Counted from the stretch's first letter, positions 1 to 8,164 are shown. The stretch is 47,433 bases of DNA from Anaerotignum lactatifermentans DSM 14214 (GCF_900142265.1 NZ_FRAH01000023.1:1-47433); one strand, 5' to 3'. The notes: generated from the sequence alone by a model not told the origin. Numbers and translations are program-made.

Positions 1-141
1 GGATATTTTGTAGATACAGTAGGCAGATATGAAACGGCAATAAAAGAATACATCAAAAATCAGCTGGAAGATGATATTATGAATGATCAAATAAGTTTAA
101 AGGAATTTACAGACCCGTTCACGGGTGAGCCGGTGAAATAA
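1..141 (+). CDS. tnpA: IS200/IS605-type transposase TnpA, C-terminal fragment
   Basis: The window opens in frame with the last 46 residues of a Y1 transposase of the IS200/IS605 family. The GYFVDTVGR stretch is the conserved C-terminal part of the family, and the reading ends at a TAA at 139-141. These enzymes cut and join single-stranded DNA at hairpins next to the element ends. The 5' part lies outside the window. The copy that starts at 47285 has the complementary N-terminal part, so both may be copies of the same element. The last coding bases already fold (ACCCGTTCACGGGT around 114-126), the first of a series of hairpins continuing past the stop. Confidence 0.85.
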   Translation, partial: GYFVDTVGRYETAIKEYIKNQLEDDIMNDQISLKEFTDPFTGEPVK

Positions 142-332
142 GGCATAAAAAGTGCCCCCGAGTAGGGGGCAGCCAGAGTTAAAAGTGTGGTTGCCAGACT
201 ATTCAATGCCCCCTTTAGGGGGCTACCACAAGAGATAGACCCTTATAGGGTCTGATCAAACCACCCGTTCAACGGGTGGTTTTGATTAAGCCCTTATAGG
301 GCTAGTGCAAACCACGTCTTTTAGGCGTGGTT
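142..332. repeat. Array of six hairpins at the 3' end of the IS200-type element
   Basis: Six short palindromes follow the tnpA stop: 153-171 (TGCCCCC/GGGGGCA), 208-223 (GCCCCC/GGGGGC, enclosed by TGTGGT at 186-191 and ACCACA at 225-230), 238-252 (GACCC/GGGTC), 256-285 (ACCACCCGTT/AACGGGTGGT), 290-302 (GCCC/GGGC) and 309-332 (AACCACG/CGTGGTT). IS200/IS605 elements carry subterminal hairpins at both ends for TnpA binding; one of these is presumably the right-end hairpin. The hairpin at 256-285 shares its GTTCAAC centre with the left-end hairpin of the other copy at 47172-47192. Which hairpin marks the true end cannot be told without an empty site. Confidence 0.7.
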
Positions 333-368
333 ATGATTTCCGTATGTTTTGTGGGCATGATAAAATCA

Positions 369-397
369 TTGTATTACAGGGGCGGTTATGGTAGAAT
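369..397 (+). promoter_or_regulatory. Promoter of the hydrogenase maturation operon
   Basis: TTGTAT (369-374), a 17-base spacer and TAGAAT (392-397) form a reasonable sigma-A promoter. Transcription would begin near 404, giving a leader of about 165 bases before the first gene. Confidence 0.5.
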
Positions 398-403
398 CAA
401 TGT

Positions 404-543
404 GCAGTATATGATTTTTCATAACATATCGAACCCATGGGTTCCTGACACCAAAAAGAAATTTGCGGCGGAAGGTACAGTATGGAAATACAGGGCAGCT
501 ATGCCCTTTTTCCCGTACCTTTCGTGGTACGGTTTTTCTTTTA
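404..543 (+). promoter_or_regulatory. Candidate attenuator or riboswitch leader before the hyd operon
   Basis: The leader ends in an intrinsic terminator: CCGTACC (513-519), six-base loop, GGTACGG (526-532), then a T-rich run. An earlier segment AAGGTAC (472-478) is perfectly complementary to GTACCTT (515-521), which overlaps the left arm of the terminator, so the two pairings exclude each other. Inside the alternative pairing lie two small hairpins, GTAT-GGAA-ATAC (480-491) and GGGCA-GCTA-TGCCC (493-506), giving a compact three-way junction. A GAACCCATGGGTTC palindrome (431-444) lies upstream. I do not recognise a known riboswitch class. The ligand, if any, is unknown; the terminator is the surest part. 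Confidence 0.5.
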
Positions 544-568
544 TCAAACCAATAGGAGGTATGGAAAT

Positions 569-835
569 ATGGAAACAAAAAATGAAGAAAGCAGAATTGC
601 GGTCATTGGCATCGTTGTGGAACAGGAAGCGTCTGTAGATGTGCTCAACGAAACACTCCACGAATACCGGGAATACATCATCGGCAGAATGGGCATTCCT
701 TATCGTGAGAAAAAAGTGAACATTATCAGCATTGCCATTGATGCTCCTCAGGATGTGATTTCCGCTTTGTCCGGCAAAATCGGCAACCTGCCTGGCATCC
801 AGTCCAAGACTGTATATTCTGGCGTGAAGGCATGA
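569..835 (+). CDS. TM1266-type iron-only hydrogenase system regulator
   Basis: This 88-residue protein resembles the small ACT-like putative regulators found beside [FeFe]-hydrogenase genes (TM1266 family). It opens with a beta-strand-like segment (RIAVIGIVVEQ) and has a typical middle part (REYIIGRMGIPYREKKVNIISIAIDA). I chose the ATG at 569 because AGGAGG lies just upstream; a longer in-frame start at 482 runs through the terminator hairpin and is unlikely. The gene overlaps hydE by four bases (ATGA), so it is translationally coupled to it. Family members are thought to regulate hydrogenase expression or maturation; the mechanism is not established from this sequence. Confidence 0.8.
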   Translation: METKNEESRIAVIGIVVEQEASVDVLNETLHEYREYIIGRMGIPYREKKVNIISIAIDAPQDVISALSGKIGNLPGIQSKTVYSGVKA

Positions 836-1893
836 GTTTTGCGGCAAATTTAGCCGAAAAACTGGTCACGGAACACGATCTTTCGGAAGAAGAACTGCTC
901 TATCTTTTGGAACATCGGCAGGAAGTGGCGCCTTATGTGCAGGAAGAAGCCCAAAAACTTTGTCAGGAGGTTTTTGGCAAAGAAATCTATATCCGTGGAT
1001 TGATGGAAATTTCCAACATCTGCAAAAATGATTGCTATTATTGCGGTATCCGCAAAAGCAACCGAAAGGCGGAGAGATACCGTCTGACGGAAGAAGAAAT
1101 TCTGGAGGCGTGCCGTGCTGGTTATGCCTTGGGATTTCGTACATTTGTGCTCCAAGGCGGCGAGGATATGTGGTATGACGATGAACGTCTGTGCCATTTG
1201 GTATCTGCCATCCGAAAAAATCATCCCGACTGCGCCATCACCCTTTCTGTAGGGGAACGCAGTCGGGAAAGCTATGAAAAGCTCTTTGCCGCTGGTGCCA
1301 ATCGGTATCTGCTGCGCCATGAAACAGCAACAGTATCCCATTATGCCATGCTCCATCCATCTGATATGGACTTTGCAAACCGTATGCGGTGTTTGCGGGA
1401 TTTGAAGGAAATTGGCTATCAGGTGGGCTGTGGCTTTATGGTAGGCTCACCCCATCAGACATTGGAGCATCTGGTGAAAGACCTTCGGTTTTTGAAGGAA
1501 TTTCAACCCCATATGGTAGGCATTGGTCCTTTTCTTTCTCAGAAGGATACGCCTTTTGCCCAATATGAAAACGGTTCGGGAGAGCTGACGTTGTTTTTGC
1601 TTGCTGTCATACGTCTGCTTTTGCCGAAGGTGCTGCTGCCCTCTACAACGGCATTGCGGACGCTTTTGCCGACGGGAAAGGAATGGGGCATTGTCTGTGG
1701 TGCAAATGTCATTATGCCAAACCTTTCACCCATGGAAGCTCGGAAAAAGTATACCCTTTATGACAACAAGCGTATCATGGGGACGGAAGCGGCAGAGCAG
1801 ATTGAATGGCTGAAAAAAGAACTGGCGGATATGGGCTATACCGTTGCCATATCCAGAGGTGACAGCCCCATGATGAAAAAACAAAATCACTGA
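832..1893 (+). CDS. hydE: [FeFe]-hydrogenase H-cluster radical SAM maturase HydE
   Basis: HydE is a radical S-adenosylmethionine enzyme that helps build the 2Fe subcluster of [FeFe]-hydrogenase. The CX3CX2C motif binding the 4Fe-4S cluster is at Cys64, Cys68 and Cys71 (CKNDCYYC), followed by GIRKSN and, further on, an LQGGED segment typical of HydE/BioB-like barrels. The length of 353 residues fits the family. The start overlaps the preceding regulator gene by four bases, and hydG and hydF follow on the same strand. In the operon it works with HydG and HydF in the cytoplasm to mature the hydrogenase, whose structural gene is not in this window. Confidence 0.93.
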   Translation: MSFAANLAEKLVTEHDLSEEELLYLLEHRQEVAPYVQEEAQKLCQEVFGKEIYIRGLMEISNICKNDCYYCGIRKSNRKAERYRLTEEEILEACRAGYALGFRTFVLQGGEDMWYDDERLCHLVSAIRKNHPDCAITLSVGERSRESYEKLFAAGANRYLLRHETATVSHYAMLHPSDMDFANRMRCLRDLKEIGYQVGCGFMVGSPHQTLEHLVKDLRFLKEFQPHMVGIGPFLSQKDTPFAQYENGSGELTLFLLAVIRLLLPKVLLPSTTALRTLLPTGKEWGIVCGANVIMPNLSPMEARKKYTLYDNKRIMGTEAAEQIEWLKKELADMGYTVAISRGDSPMMKKQNH

Positions 1894-1935
1894 CAGGAAA
1901 GAGAAATCTGACCTAGAAGAAAGGAAGAAAAGAAT

Positions 1936-3354
1936 ATGTATGATCCCAAATCAATGAAAGCGGAGGAATTTATCTCCCACGAAGAAATTCTGGACACTTT
2001 GGCTTATGCCCAGGAAAACAAGAACAATGAAAAACTCATCGACACAATTTTGGAAAAGGCAAAACTGCGCAAAGGTCTTACCCACAGAGAAGCTTCTGTA
2101 CTGCTGGCATGTGAAATGCCCGATAAAATCCAGCAGATTTACACTTTGGCAGAACAGTTGAAAAAAGATTTTTATGGCAATCGTATTGTCATGTTTGCGC
2201 CTTTGTATTTGTCCAATTACTGTATCAATGGCTGTGTGTACTGCCCTTATCATGCCAAAAATAAACACATTGCTCGGAAAAAACTGACACAAGAAGAAAT
2301 CGTCAAAGAAGTTATGGCTTTGCAGGATATGGGGCATAAGCGTTTGGCCCTGGAAGCAGGGGAAGACCCAGTTAACAACCCCATTGAATATATCTTAGAA
2401 TGTATCAAGACCATCTATTCCATTCAGCATAAAAATGGTGCTATCCGTCGTGTGAATGTGAACGTTGCGGCAACTACTGTGGAAGAATATCGGATGCTGA
2501 AAGAAGCAGGCATCGGTACATACATCTTGTTCCAGGAAACTTATCATAAGGAAAGTTATGAACAGCTTCATCCCACAGGTCCGAAACATAACTACGCTTA
2601 TCACACTGAAGCCATGGACAGAGCCATGGAGGGCGGCATTGACGATGTAGGTCTGGGGGTATTGTTCGGTCTGGAACGGTATGCTTATGAATTTGCGGGA
2701 CTTTTGATGCATGCGGAACATTTGGAAGCCGTACATGGTGTGGGTCCTCATACCATCAGCGTGCCTCGTGTGAAACGTGCTGACGACATCGACCCCGATG
2801 CTTTTGACAATGGCATTGATGATGAAATTTTTGCGAAAATCATTGCATGTATCCGCATTGCGGTGCCTTATACAGGCATGATTATTTCCACAAGAGAAAG
2901 CAAGGAAGTCCGGGAACGGGCACTGCATCTGGGCGTTTCTCAGATCAGCGGCGGCTCTCGTACCAGCGTAGGCGGTTACTGTGAAGAAGAACCAGAAGAT
3001 GAAAATTCGGAACAGTTTGATGTGAGCGACAAACGAACATTGGACGAAGTGGTGCATTGGCTTATGGATTTGGGCTATATTCCCAGTTTCTGTACCGCTT
3101 GTTATCGGGAAGGACGTACTGGCGACCGCTTCATGAGTTTGTGCAAAAGTGGGCAGATTCAGAACTGCTGTCATCCCAACGCCCTCATGACCCTGAAAGA
3201 ATATCTGGAAGACTATGCTTCGCCGGATACAAAGAAAATCGGGGAAGCGCTGATTCAGAAAGAACTGGGGAATATTCCCAAAGAAAAAGTCAGAGAAATT
3301 ACTGTGCATCATTTACAGGAAATCGAAAAAGGCAATCGGGATTTCCGATTCTAA
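1936..3354 (+). CDS. hydG: [FeFe]-hydrogenase radical SAM maturase HydG (tyrosine lyase)
   Basis: HydG cleaves tyrosine to p-cresol and a fragment that yields the CO and CN ligands of the H-cluster. The N-terminal radical SAM motif CINGCVYC is at Cys96, Cys100 and Cys103. The C-terminal CX2CX22C motif that holds the second Fe-S cluster is at Cys386, Cys389 and Cys412. This C-terminal motif separates HydG from the thiazole enzyme ThiH. Length of 472 residues is normal. It starts 42 bases after hydE, behind a purine-rich AGAAAGGAAG ribosome site, and lies 15 bases before hydF, so the genes form one operon. Confidence 0.95.
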   Translation: MYDPKSMKAEEFISHEEILDTLAYAQENKNNEKLIDTILEKAKLRKGLTHREASVLLACEMPDKIQQIYTLAEQLKKDFYGNRIVMFAPLYLSNYCINGCVYCPYHAKNKHIARKKLTQEEIVKEVMALQDMGHKRLALEAGEDPVNNPIEYILECIKTIYSIQHKNGAIRRVNVNVAATTVEEYRMLKEAGIGTYILFQETYHKESYEQLHPTGPKHNYAYHTEAMDRAMEGGIDDVGLGVLFGLERYAYEFAGLLMHAEHLEAVHGVGPHTISVPRVKRADDIDPDAFDNGIDDEIFAKIIACIRIAVPYTGMIISTRESKEVRERALHLGVSQISGGSRTSVGGYCEEEPEDENSEQFDVSDKRTLDEVVHWLMDLGYIPSFCTACYREGRTGDRFMSLCKSGQIQNCCHPNALMTLKEYLEDYASPDTKKIGEALIQKELGNIPKEKVREITVHHLQEIEKGNRDFRF

Positions 3355-3369
3355 AGGCAGGAGGTTTTT

Positions 3370-4566
3370 ATGGGTTTACAGGATACACCATCTTCAGAAC
3401 GGGTGCAAATCGGATTTTTTGGCTGCCGCAACGCAGGCAAATCCAGCTTAGTCAACGCGGTAACCAATCAGGAAATGGCGGTGGTTTCACCTGTGAAAGG
3501 CACCACCACAGACCCTGTGACAAAAGCCATGGAACTGCTGCCCCTTGGTCCTGTTCTCATCATTGATACCCCTGGTATTGATGACGAAGGTGGACTGGGA
3601 GAGCAGCGTGTGAAACGGACAAAGCAGATTCTCAATCGCATTGACTGTGCTGTTCTGGTGGTAGATAGTGTGGCAGGGAAAACGAAAGCCGATGAAGAAC
3701 TTTTGAACTTATTTCAGGAAAAACAGATTCCTTTCCTCATTGCTTATAACAAAAGCGACCTGCAACTGCCCATTTTATCGGGAAAAAATGATGTGGCAGT
3801 CAGTGCCCTTCTGAAAACAGGCATTGAAGAACTGAAAGAACGCATTGCCGCATTGGGCAAAGAAAACCAGAAGGAACGAATGCTGGTAAAAGACTTGGTA
3901 AAGGCAGAAGATTTGGTGGTACTGGTGACTCCTATCGACAGCTCTGCCCCCAAAGGACGGCTCATTCTGCCTCAACAGCAGACCATTCGGGATTTGCTGG
4001 AGGCGGATGCCATTCCTGTGGTAACGAAAGAAAATACACTGAAAACCACATTGGAAAGTCTGGCAAAAAAGCCGGCCATGGTCATTACGGACAGTCAGGC
4101 ATTTGCACAGGTCAGCAAGGATACGCCGTTGGATATTCCTTTGACATCCTTTTCCATTCTCATGGCACGATATAAAGGCTTTTTGGAAGGCGCTGTGCAG
4201 GGGGTGGCAGCCATCGAAACCTTGCAGGATAGGGAGAAAGTCCTGATTTGTGAGGGCTGCACCCATCACAGACAATGTGAGGATATCGGCACTGTGAAGA
4301 TTCCTCGTTGGCTGCGGCAGCATACAGGAAAAGAATTGGAATTGGTGCATACTTCCGGTAAGGATTTTCCTGAGGATTTATCACCTTATCGTCTGGTGAT
4401 TCATTGCGGTGGCTGCATGCTCAATGAACGGGAAGTGGCGTACCGCCAGAAATGTGCCGCTGACGCAGGGATTCCCTTTACCAATTATGGCATTGCCATT
4501 GCATATATGACAGGCATTTTGAAACGGAGTATCGAAATTTTTCCGAAGCTGTATACATTGATTTAA
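3370..4566 (+). CDS. hydF: [FeFe]-hydrogenase maturation GTPase HydF
   Basis: HydF is the scaffold on which the 2Fe subcluster is assembled before transfer to the hydrogenase. The N-terminal GTPase domain shows the P-loop GCRNAGKSS (residues 18-26), DTPGID (switch II) and NKSD (G4). The C-terminal part has the cluster-binding Cys and His residues of the family (CTHHRQC around residue 300 and HCGGC around residue 350). The length of 398 residues is usual. An AGGAGG site precedes the ATG. It is the last gene of the hyd operon and is followed by a strong terminator. Confidence 0.94.
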   Translation: MGLQDTPSSERVQIGFFGCRNAGKSSLVNAVTNQEMAVVSPVKGTTTDPVTKAMELLPLGPVLIIDTPGIDDEGGLGEQRVKRTKQILNRIDCAVLVVDSVAGKTKADEELLNLFQEKQIPFLIAYNKSDLQLPILSGKNDVAVSALLKTGIEELKERIAALGKENQKERMLVKDLVKAEDLVVLVTPIDSSAPKGRLILPQQQTIRDLLEADAIPVVTKENTLKTTLESLAKKPAMVITDSQAFAQVSKDTPLDIPLTSFSILMARYKGFLEGAVQGVAAIETLQDREKVLICEGCTHHRQCEDIGTVKIPRWLRQHTGKELELVHTSGKDFPEDLSPYRLVIHCGGCMLNEREVAYRQKCAADAGIPFTNYGIAIAYMTGILKRSIEIFPKLYTLI

Positions 4567-4570
4567 TATA

Positions 4571-4600
4571 AAAAAGACCATAGGTTCCTATGGTCTTTTT
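4571..4600. terminator. Bidirectional terminator between hydF and the ECF transporter gene
   Basis: A near-perfect palindrome, 14-base arms AAAAAGACCATAGG and CCTATGGTCTTTTT around a two-base loop, lies between two convergent genes. A tracts on one side and T tracts on the other let it work on both strands. Confidence 0.88.
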
Positions 4601-4606
4601 GTATGT

Positions 4607-5137
4607 TCAAAGAGGAAAATGTCCGCTGCGGCGCAATGCCACCAAAATGCCTGGAATCAGGATCAATTGCAGTATGATACCGGGGATAGCTTCCAGTAAG
4701 GCGCCAGAAAGGAACATCTGCCAAGTGAAGGCGTTTTCACCAATACCCAGCAGCAGAACTTCCACAATGCCCCATACCACGCGTCCAAGAATCATGGCGG
4801 AAATCAGGGCGATGTAAAGAGAAGCTGTGGATTTTTGTTTGGAACGTCCATAAATCAGCCCTGCAATGAGTCCATAGGCTGCCAGCTCAAATGCCATGGC
4901 AATGGCAACGGGGAACATATGCGGCATGCCGAAAATCATGTTGCGGCAAATGGGCAGCAGAAAGCCTAAAAACAGCGCATATTGCCAGCCGCAGAGAAAG
5001 GCACAGAGAAAAACGGGAAAGTGCATGGGCAGCAGCATATTGCCGATCTGCGGGACTTGTCCTGTCAAAAAGGGCAGTACCAGTCCCAGAGCAAACAGCA
5101 GAGCGCTGACGGTCAGTTGTTTTGTGGATTGCTTCAT
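4607..5137 (-). CDS. ECF transporter S component, substrate unknown
   Basis: A 176-residue membrane protein with about five hydrophobic segments and the N-terminal pattern of substrate-specific (S) subunits of group II energy-coupling-factor vitamin transporters (LTVSALLFALGLVLP, then MLLPMHFPVFLCAF). It would capture its substrate in the membrane and use a shared EcfA-EcfT energizing module encoded elsewhere. The gene stands alone on the minus strand behind an AGGAGG site. No riboswitch is evident in the short upstream region, so the substrate cannot be inferred from regulation. Confidence 0.75.
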   Translation of the reverse strand: MKQSTKQLTVSALLFALGLVLPFLTGQVPQIGNMLLPMHFPVFLCAFLCGWQYALFLGFLLPICRNMIFGMPHMFPVAIAMAFELAAYGLIAGLIYGRSKQKSTASLYIALISAMILGRVVWGIVEVLLLGIGENAFTWQMFLSGALLEAIPGIILQLILIPGILVALRRSGHFPL

Positions 5138-5299
5138 AAAAACCTCCTGATTGTTTCTGTTAAAATTTCGATTTTTATCATATCACACTGTTTTGCAAGA
5201 AAACAGCTTTTTTTTCAAAACCATGTGGGGAAATGTATGTTTTGGAAAAATGGGGATAAACTGAGAAAGAAGGACTTGACAGAAAGGGGTTTTTACGGT

Positions 5300-5833
5300 A
5301 TGAACTTGAGTGGTACAAGAACAGAACAAAATCTGCTTGCCGCATTCGCGGGGGAATCCATGGCTGCCAATAAATACGATTTTTACAGCAGTCAGGCGAA
5401 AAAAGAAGGCTATGAACAGATCGGCGCCATTTTTAAGGAAACAGCAGATAATGAACGGCAGCACGCCAAACAGATTTTCCGCTTTCTCAATGGCATTGGC
5501 ACAACAGAAGCCAATCTGACCGCAGGCGTTGCGGGGGAACATGAGGAATGGACTTCCATTTATCAGGACATGAGTACCATCGCCAAAGATGAAGGTTATC
5601 CAGAAATCGCTATGTTTTTCCAGAATCTGGCGTCTGTAGAAAAAGAGCATGAGGCAAGATACGCCATGCTGCTGGAAAGAATCAAAAATGATCAGGTATT
5701 CAAAGATAACGCCAAGACAGTATGGGTATGCCGCAACTGCGGACACGTCCATGTTGGGGAAGTGCCGCCGGAAGCCTGCCCTGTCTGCAAACATCCCAAA
5801 GCATATTTTGAGCGGAAAGCGACCAATTATTGA
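5300..5833 (+). CDS. rbr: Rubrerythrin
   Basis: Rubrerythrin reduces hydrogen peroxide in anaerobes. The 177-residue protein has the four-helix diiron domain (EQNLLAAFAGES and ETADNERQHAKQ in the first half, EKEHEARY in the second) and a C-terminal rubredoxin-like domain with two CxxC pairs (CRNC and CPVC) for one iron. I chose the ATG at 5300 because MNLSGTRTEQNL is the usual start of the family and AGAAAGGGG lies upstream; a much longer open frame upstream is not supported. The gene appears to be transcribed alone or with sfsA, 37 bases downstream. Confidence 0.93.
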   Translation: MNLSGTRTEQNLLAAFAGESMAANKYDFYSSQAKKEGYEQIGAIFKETADNERQHAKQIFRFLNGIGTTEANLTAGVAGEHEEWTSIYQDMSTIAKDEGYPEIAMFFQNLASVEKEHEARYAMLLERIKNDQVFKDNAKTVWVCRNCGHVHVGEVPPEACPVCKHPKAYFERKATNY

Positions 5834-5870
5834 GAGGGAAACCTCTCATTACATAGAAAAGAGGAACCAA

Positions 5871-6560
5871 ATGGAATATCAGAATCAAATCAGAGAAGCT
5901 GTATTTTACAAACGCCCCAATCGTTTTCTGGCGGAAGTGGAACTGGATGGAAAAAGAGAACTGGTGCATGTGAAAAATACAGGGAGGTGCCGGGAATTAT
6001 TGCAGGAAGGGGCAAGGGTATTTCTGGAGGAAAGCGGCAATGCAAACCGGAAAACAAAACATTCCCTTATTGCTGTCTACAAAGGGGATATGCTGGTGAA
6101 TATGGATTCACAGGCACCCAATGCCGTGGCGGCAGAGGCTTTATCGGAAGGGAAGATACAGGAAATTGGCGAAGTGACATTTGTGAAACGGGAAGTGAAA
6201 TTCGGTGGTTCCCGTTTCGACGTGTATTATGAAGCGGGAGAGCGGAAAGGCTTTCTGGAAGTGAAAGGGGTAACGCTGGAGGAAAATGGTGTTGCCATGT
6301 TTCCAGACGCTCCCACAGAGAGAGGCGCAAAACATTTGCTGGAACTGGCAGGAGCGGTGGAAAAAGGCTACGAGAGTGCGGTGCTGTTTCTGGTGCAGAT
6401 GAAAGGCGTTTCCGTTTTCCGTCCCCATGAAGCTCGTGACCCGAAGTTTGCGGAAGCACTGCGAAAGGCGGCTCAGGCAGGGGTAAAAGTATTGGCTTAT
6501 GATTGTAAGGTATGGGAAACAGGATTTTGCTTGGATGTGCCTGTTCCTGTGGAATTGTAA
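5871..6560 (+). CDS. sfsA: SfsA, DNA/RNA nuclease family protein
   Basis: The 229-residue protein matches SfsA over its whole length: an N-terminal OB-fold-like part (RFLAEVELDGKRELVHVKNTGR), then the conserved nuclease-like core with KFGGSRFDVYYE, FLEVKGVTLE and FPDAPTERGAKHL. SfsA was named for sugar fermentation stimulation in E. coli; the core resembles PD-(D/E)XK nucleases, with Asp, Glu and Lys in the motif region. The ATG at 5871 follows GAGG at a good distance. Confidence 0.9.
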   Translation: MEYQNQIREAVFYKRPNRFLAEVELDGKRELVHVKNTGRCRELLQEGARVFLEESGNANRKTKHSLIAVYKGDMLVNMDSQAPNAVAAEALSEGKIQEIGEVTFVKREVKFGGSRFDVYYEAGERKGFLEVKGVTLEENGVAMFPDAPTERGAKHLLELAGAVEKGYESAVLFLVQMKGVSVFRPHEARDPKFAEALRKAAQAGVKVLAYDCKVWETGFCLDVPVPVEL

Positions 6561-6625
6561 AACAGACATATCCCGAAGGATTCGGACATAAAGTTTAGTA
6601 ATGACGAATACGGAGGGAAAAATAC

Positions 6626-7801
6626 ATGAGGCATAGAGTTTTGACAGCAGTCCTCACGCTGCTTTTTAGTGTTGGCTGCTGTTTGCCCGCATTGGCGGCA
6701 GAAAAGCAGTATGAAAACCTGACAGACCTTGGGCTGACTTCCAAAAGCGCCCTGCTCATGGAAGAAGATACGGGCACCATTTTGTATGAACAGAATAGCC
6801 ATGAAGCTCTGCCCCCTGCCAGTGTTACGAAAGTTATGACACTGCTGCTCATTTACGAAGGAGAACGGGATGGAAAATTTGATTGGACAGATACGGTACA
6901 GGTCAGTGAACACGCGGCGTCCATGGGTGGTTCTCAGGTGTTTTTGGAAGAAGGGGAAACCCAGACAGCGGCAGACATGACAAAATCCATTGCCATTGCT
7001 TCTGCCAACGATGCGGCTGTTGCCATGGCGGAATTTCTGGCAGGAAGCGAGGAAGCCTTTGTCCAGAAAATGAATGAGCGGGCAAAAGAATTGGGCATGG
7101 AGGATACGAACTTTGTCAATGCCTGCGGGTTGGATACAGAAGGGCATGTGTCCAGCGCCTACGACATCGCACTCATGAGCCGGGAATTGATGGAGAATTT
7201 CCCGGAAATCAAGGAATATACCACCACATGGCAGGATAGCATCGTACATAAAACAAGGCGCGGGGAAGAAACCTTTGGTTTGACCAATACCAACAAACTG
7301 ATTCAGTGGTATGATGGTGCAACGGGACTGAAAACTGGCTCCACAGGCAATGCGCTGTACTGTCTATCGGGAACAGCGGAACGAGATGGTATGGGGCTCA
7401 TTGCTGTTGTTATGGCTGCACCGGATTATAAAGTCCGTTTCCGGGAAGTGATGCAGCTTTTGGACTATGGTTTTGCCAATTACGCTATTGAAAAAGGGCG
7501 AGAAAAAGGCTATGCCATGGGAGAAGTACCTGTGGAAAAAGGCATGACGGATACGGTGGAAGCGGTAGTAGCGGAAGAAATTTCCGTATTGGTGCCAAAA
7601 GGAAAAGAAGCCCAATGGGAAACCAAAACAGAACTTTTACCGGCGGTTTCCGCACCTGTGGAAGCAGGTACAAAGGTTGGTGAACTGGTATATCTTCGTG
7701 ATGGAGAAGAAATAGGGCGAGTGGAACTGACCGCAGGAGAAAATGTGGAAAAGGCAAATGTGGATACCATGCTGCGGCGGATGTTGGCAGGATGGTGTTA
7801 A
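6626..7801 (+). CDS. D-alanyl-D-alanine carboxypeptidase (PBP5/DacF type), first copy
   Basis: A serine-type DD-carboxypeptidase that trims the terminal D-Ala from peptidoglycan stem peptides outside the cell. It has a signal peptide ending near residue 25 (LPALAA), the SxxK motif at Ser66-Lys69 (SVTK), SxN at Ser126-Asn128 (SAN) and KTG at 236-238. A C-terminal beta-rich PBP5_C-like domain follows. No clear C-terminal amphipathic helix is obvious apart from the final RRMLAGW. A second, diverged paralogue of the same length lies at 35249. GGAGG precedes the ATG. A terminator follows directly. Confidence 0.9.
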   Translation: MRHRVLTAVLTLLFSVGCCLPALAAEKQYENLTDLGLTSKSALLMEEDTGTILYEQNSHEALPPASVTKVMTLLLIYEGERDGKFDWTDTVQVSEHAASMGGSQVFLEEGETQTAADMTKSIAIASANDAAVAMAEFLAGSEEAFVQKMNERAKELGMEDTNFVNACGLDTEGHVSSAYDIALMSRELMENFPEIKEYTTTWQDSIVHKTRRGEETFGLTNTNKLIQWYDGATGLKTGSTGNALYCLSGTAERDGMGLIAVVMAAPDYKVRFREVMQLLDYGFANYAIEKGREKGYAMGEVPVEKGMTDTVEAVVAEEISVLVPKGKEAQWETKTELLPAVSAPVEAGTKVGELVYLRDGEEIGRVELTAGENVEKANVDTMLRRMLAGWC

Positions 7802-7809
7802 GGCAAACG

Positions 7810-7845
7810 AAAGGCTTTGAAGTACTTAGACTTCAAAGCCTTTTT
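7810..7845 (+). terminator. Terminator after the first DD-carboxypeptidase gene
   Basis: AAAGGCTTTGAAGT (7810-7823), a six-base loop and ACTTCAAAGCCTTT (7830-7843), followed by more T residues. Before the mobile element inserted, this hairpin also separated this gene from the convergent minus-strand gene now at 31491. Confidence 0.88.
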
Positions 7846-8105
7846 CTGATTGATGAAATCAATATTTTTTAGAAAAAAAACCAACTAAAAATCTGATTGT
7901 CCGCTAAAACACTGTATCTATCAGCATTTTCAAGGGTTAAAATACTTCAAATTACTACGATTTTACTACCATTGAATGAGCCTTGATACGTTAGAAATCC
8001 CAGATTTGCAAAGATATGGTACAGCACATCAGTATTGAAAAACTAAAAATTGAATATCGCAAGTAGATTATGGAACGCCGATATTGACGTTCCTTTTCTA
8101 TTTCC
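7846..8105. other. Left-end region of the element with integrase arm-type repeats
   Basis: No gene is supported here. At 7953-7969 the pattern TACTAC-3 bases-TTTACTAC appears; the same pattern in the same orientation is at 31353-31369 near the right end. These match the arm-type (DR2-like) integrase binding repeats near Tn916 ends. A 20-codon frame at 7976 lacks a ribosome site and is not called. Confidence 0.55.
7866..7876. mobile_element. Left attachment-like junction of the conjugative element
   Basis: TTTTTAGAAAA here is repeated at 31507-31517 beyond the integrase gene. T-rich/A-rich junctions around a short coupling sequence are typical of Tn916-family insertions. Joining the sequence left of this copy to the sequence right of the other restores a sensible 3' end for the minus-strand gene at 31491, which supports the boundary. 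The exact base cannot be fixed. Confidence 0.6.
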
Positions 8106-8132
8106 AGCCGTTCAGAAATGGACGGCTTTTTC
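8106..8132 (+). terminator. Terminator-like hairpin before the adhesin gene
   Basis: AGCCGTTC (8106-8113), loop of eight bases, GGACGGCT (8120-8127) and a TTTTTCT tail, ending 33 bases before the adhesin start. It belongs to a set of similar hairpins with a CTTTTTCTATA-like tail before other genes of the element (12614, 16885, 18181). Confidence 0.6.
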
Positions 8133-8164
8133 TATATCCAAACGAAAGGAGAATTTTAAAAGCT

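Noticed and set aside
142-332. CRISPR-like array
   Set aside because: The palindromes differ in sequence and spacing, there are no equal repeats and spacers, and no cas genes are in the window.
421-532. T-box leader for the hyd operon
   Set aside because: GTGGTACGG near the terminator resembles the T-box core, but it lies in the 3' arm and no specifier loop or full T-box sequence is present.
327-638. 103-codon frame across the hyd leader
   Set aside because: It runs through the promoter, the terminator hairpin and into the regulator gene in another frame, without a ribosome site; no family resemblance.
7976-8038. Twenty-codon frame in the left end of the element
   Set aside because: No ribosome site, no similarity, and it lies in the integrase arm region.
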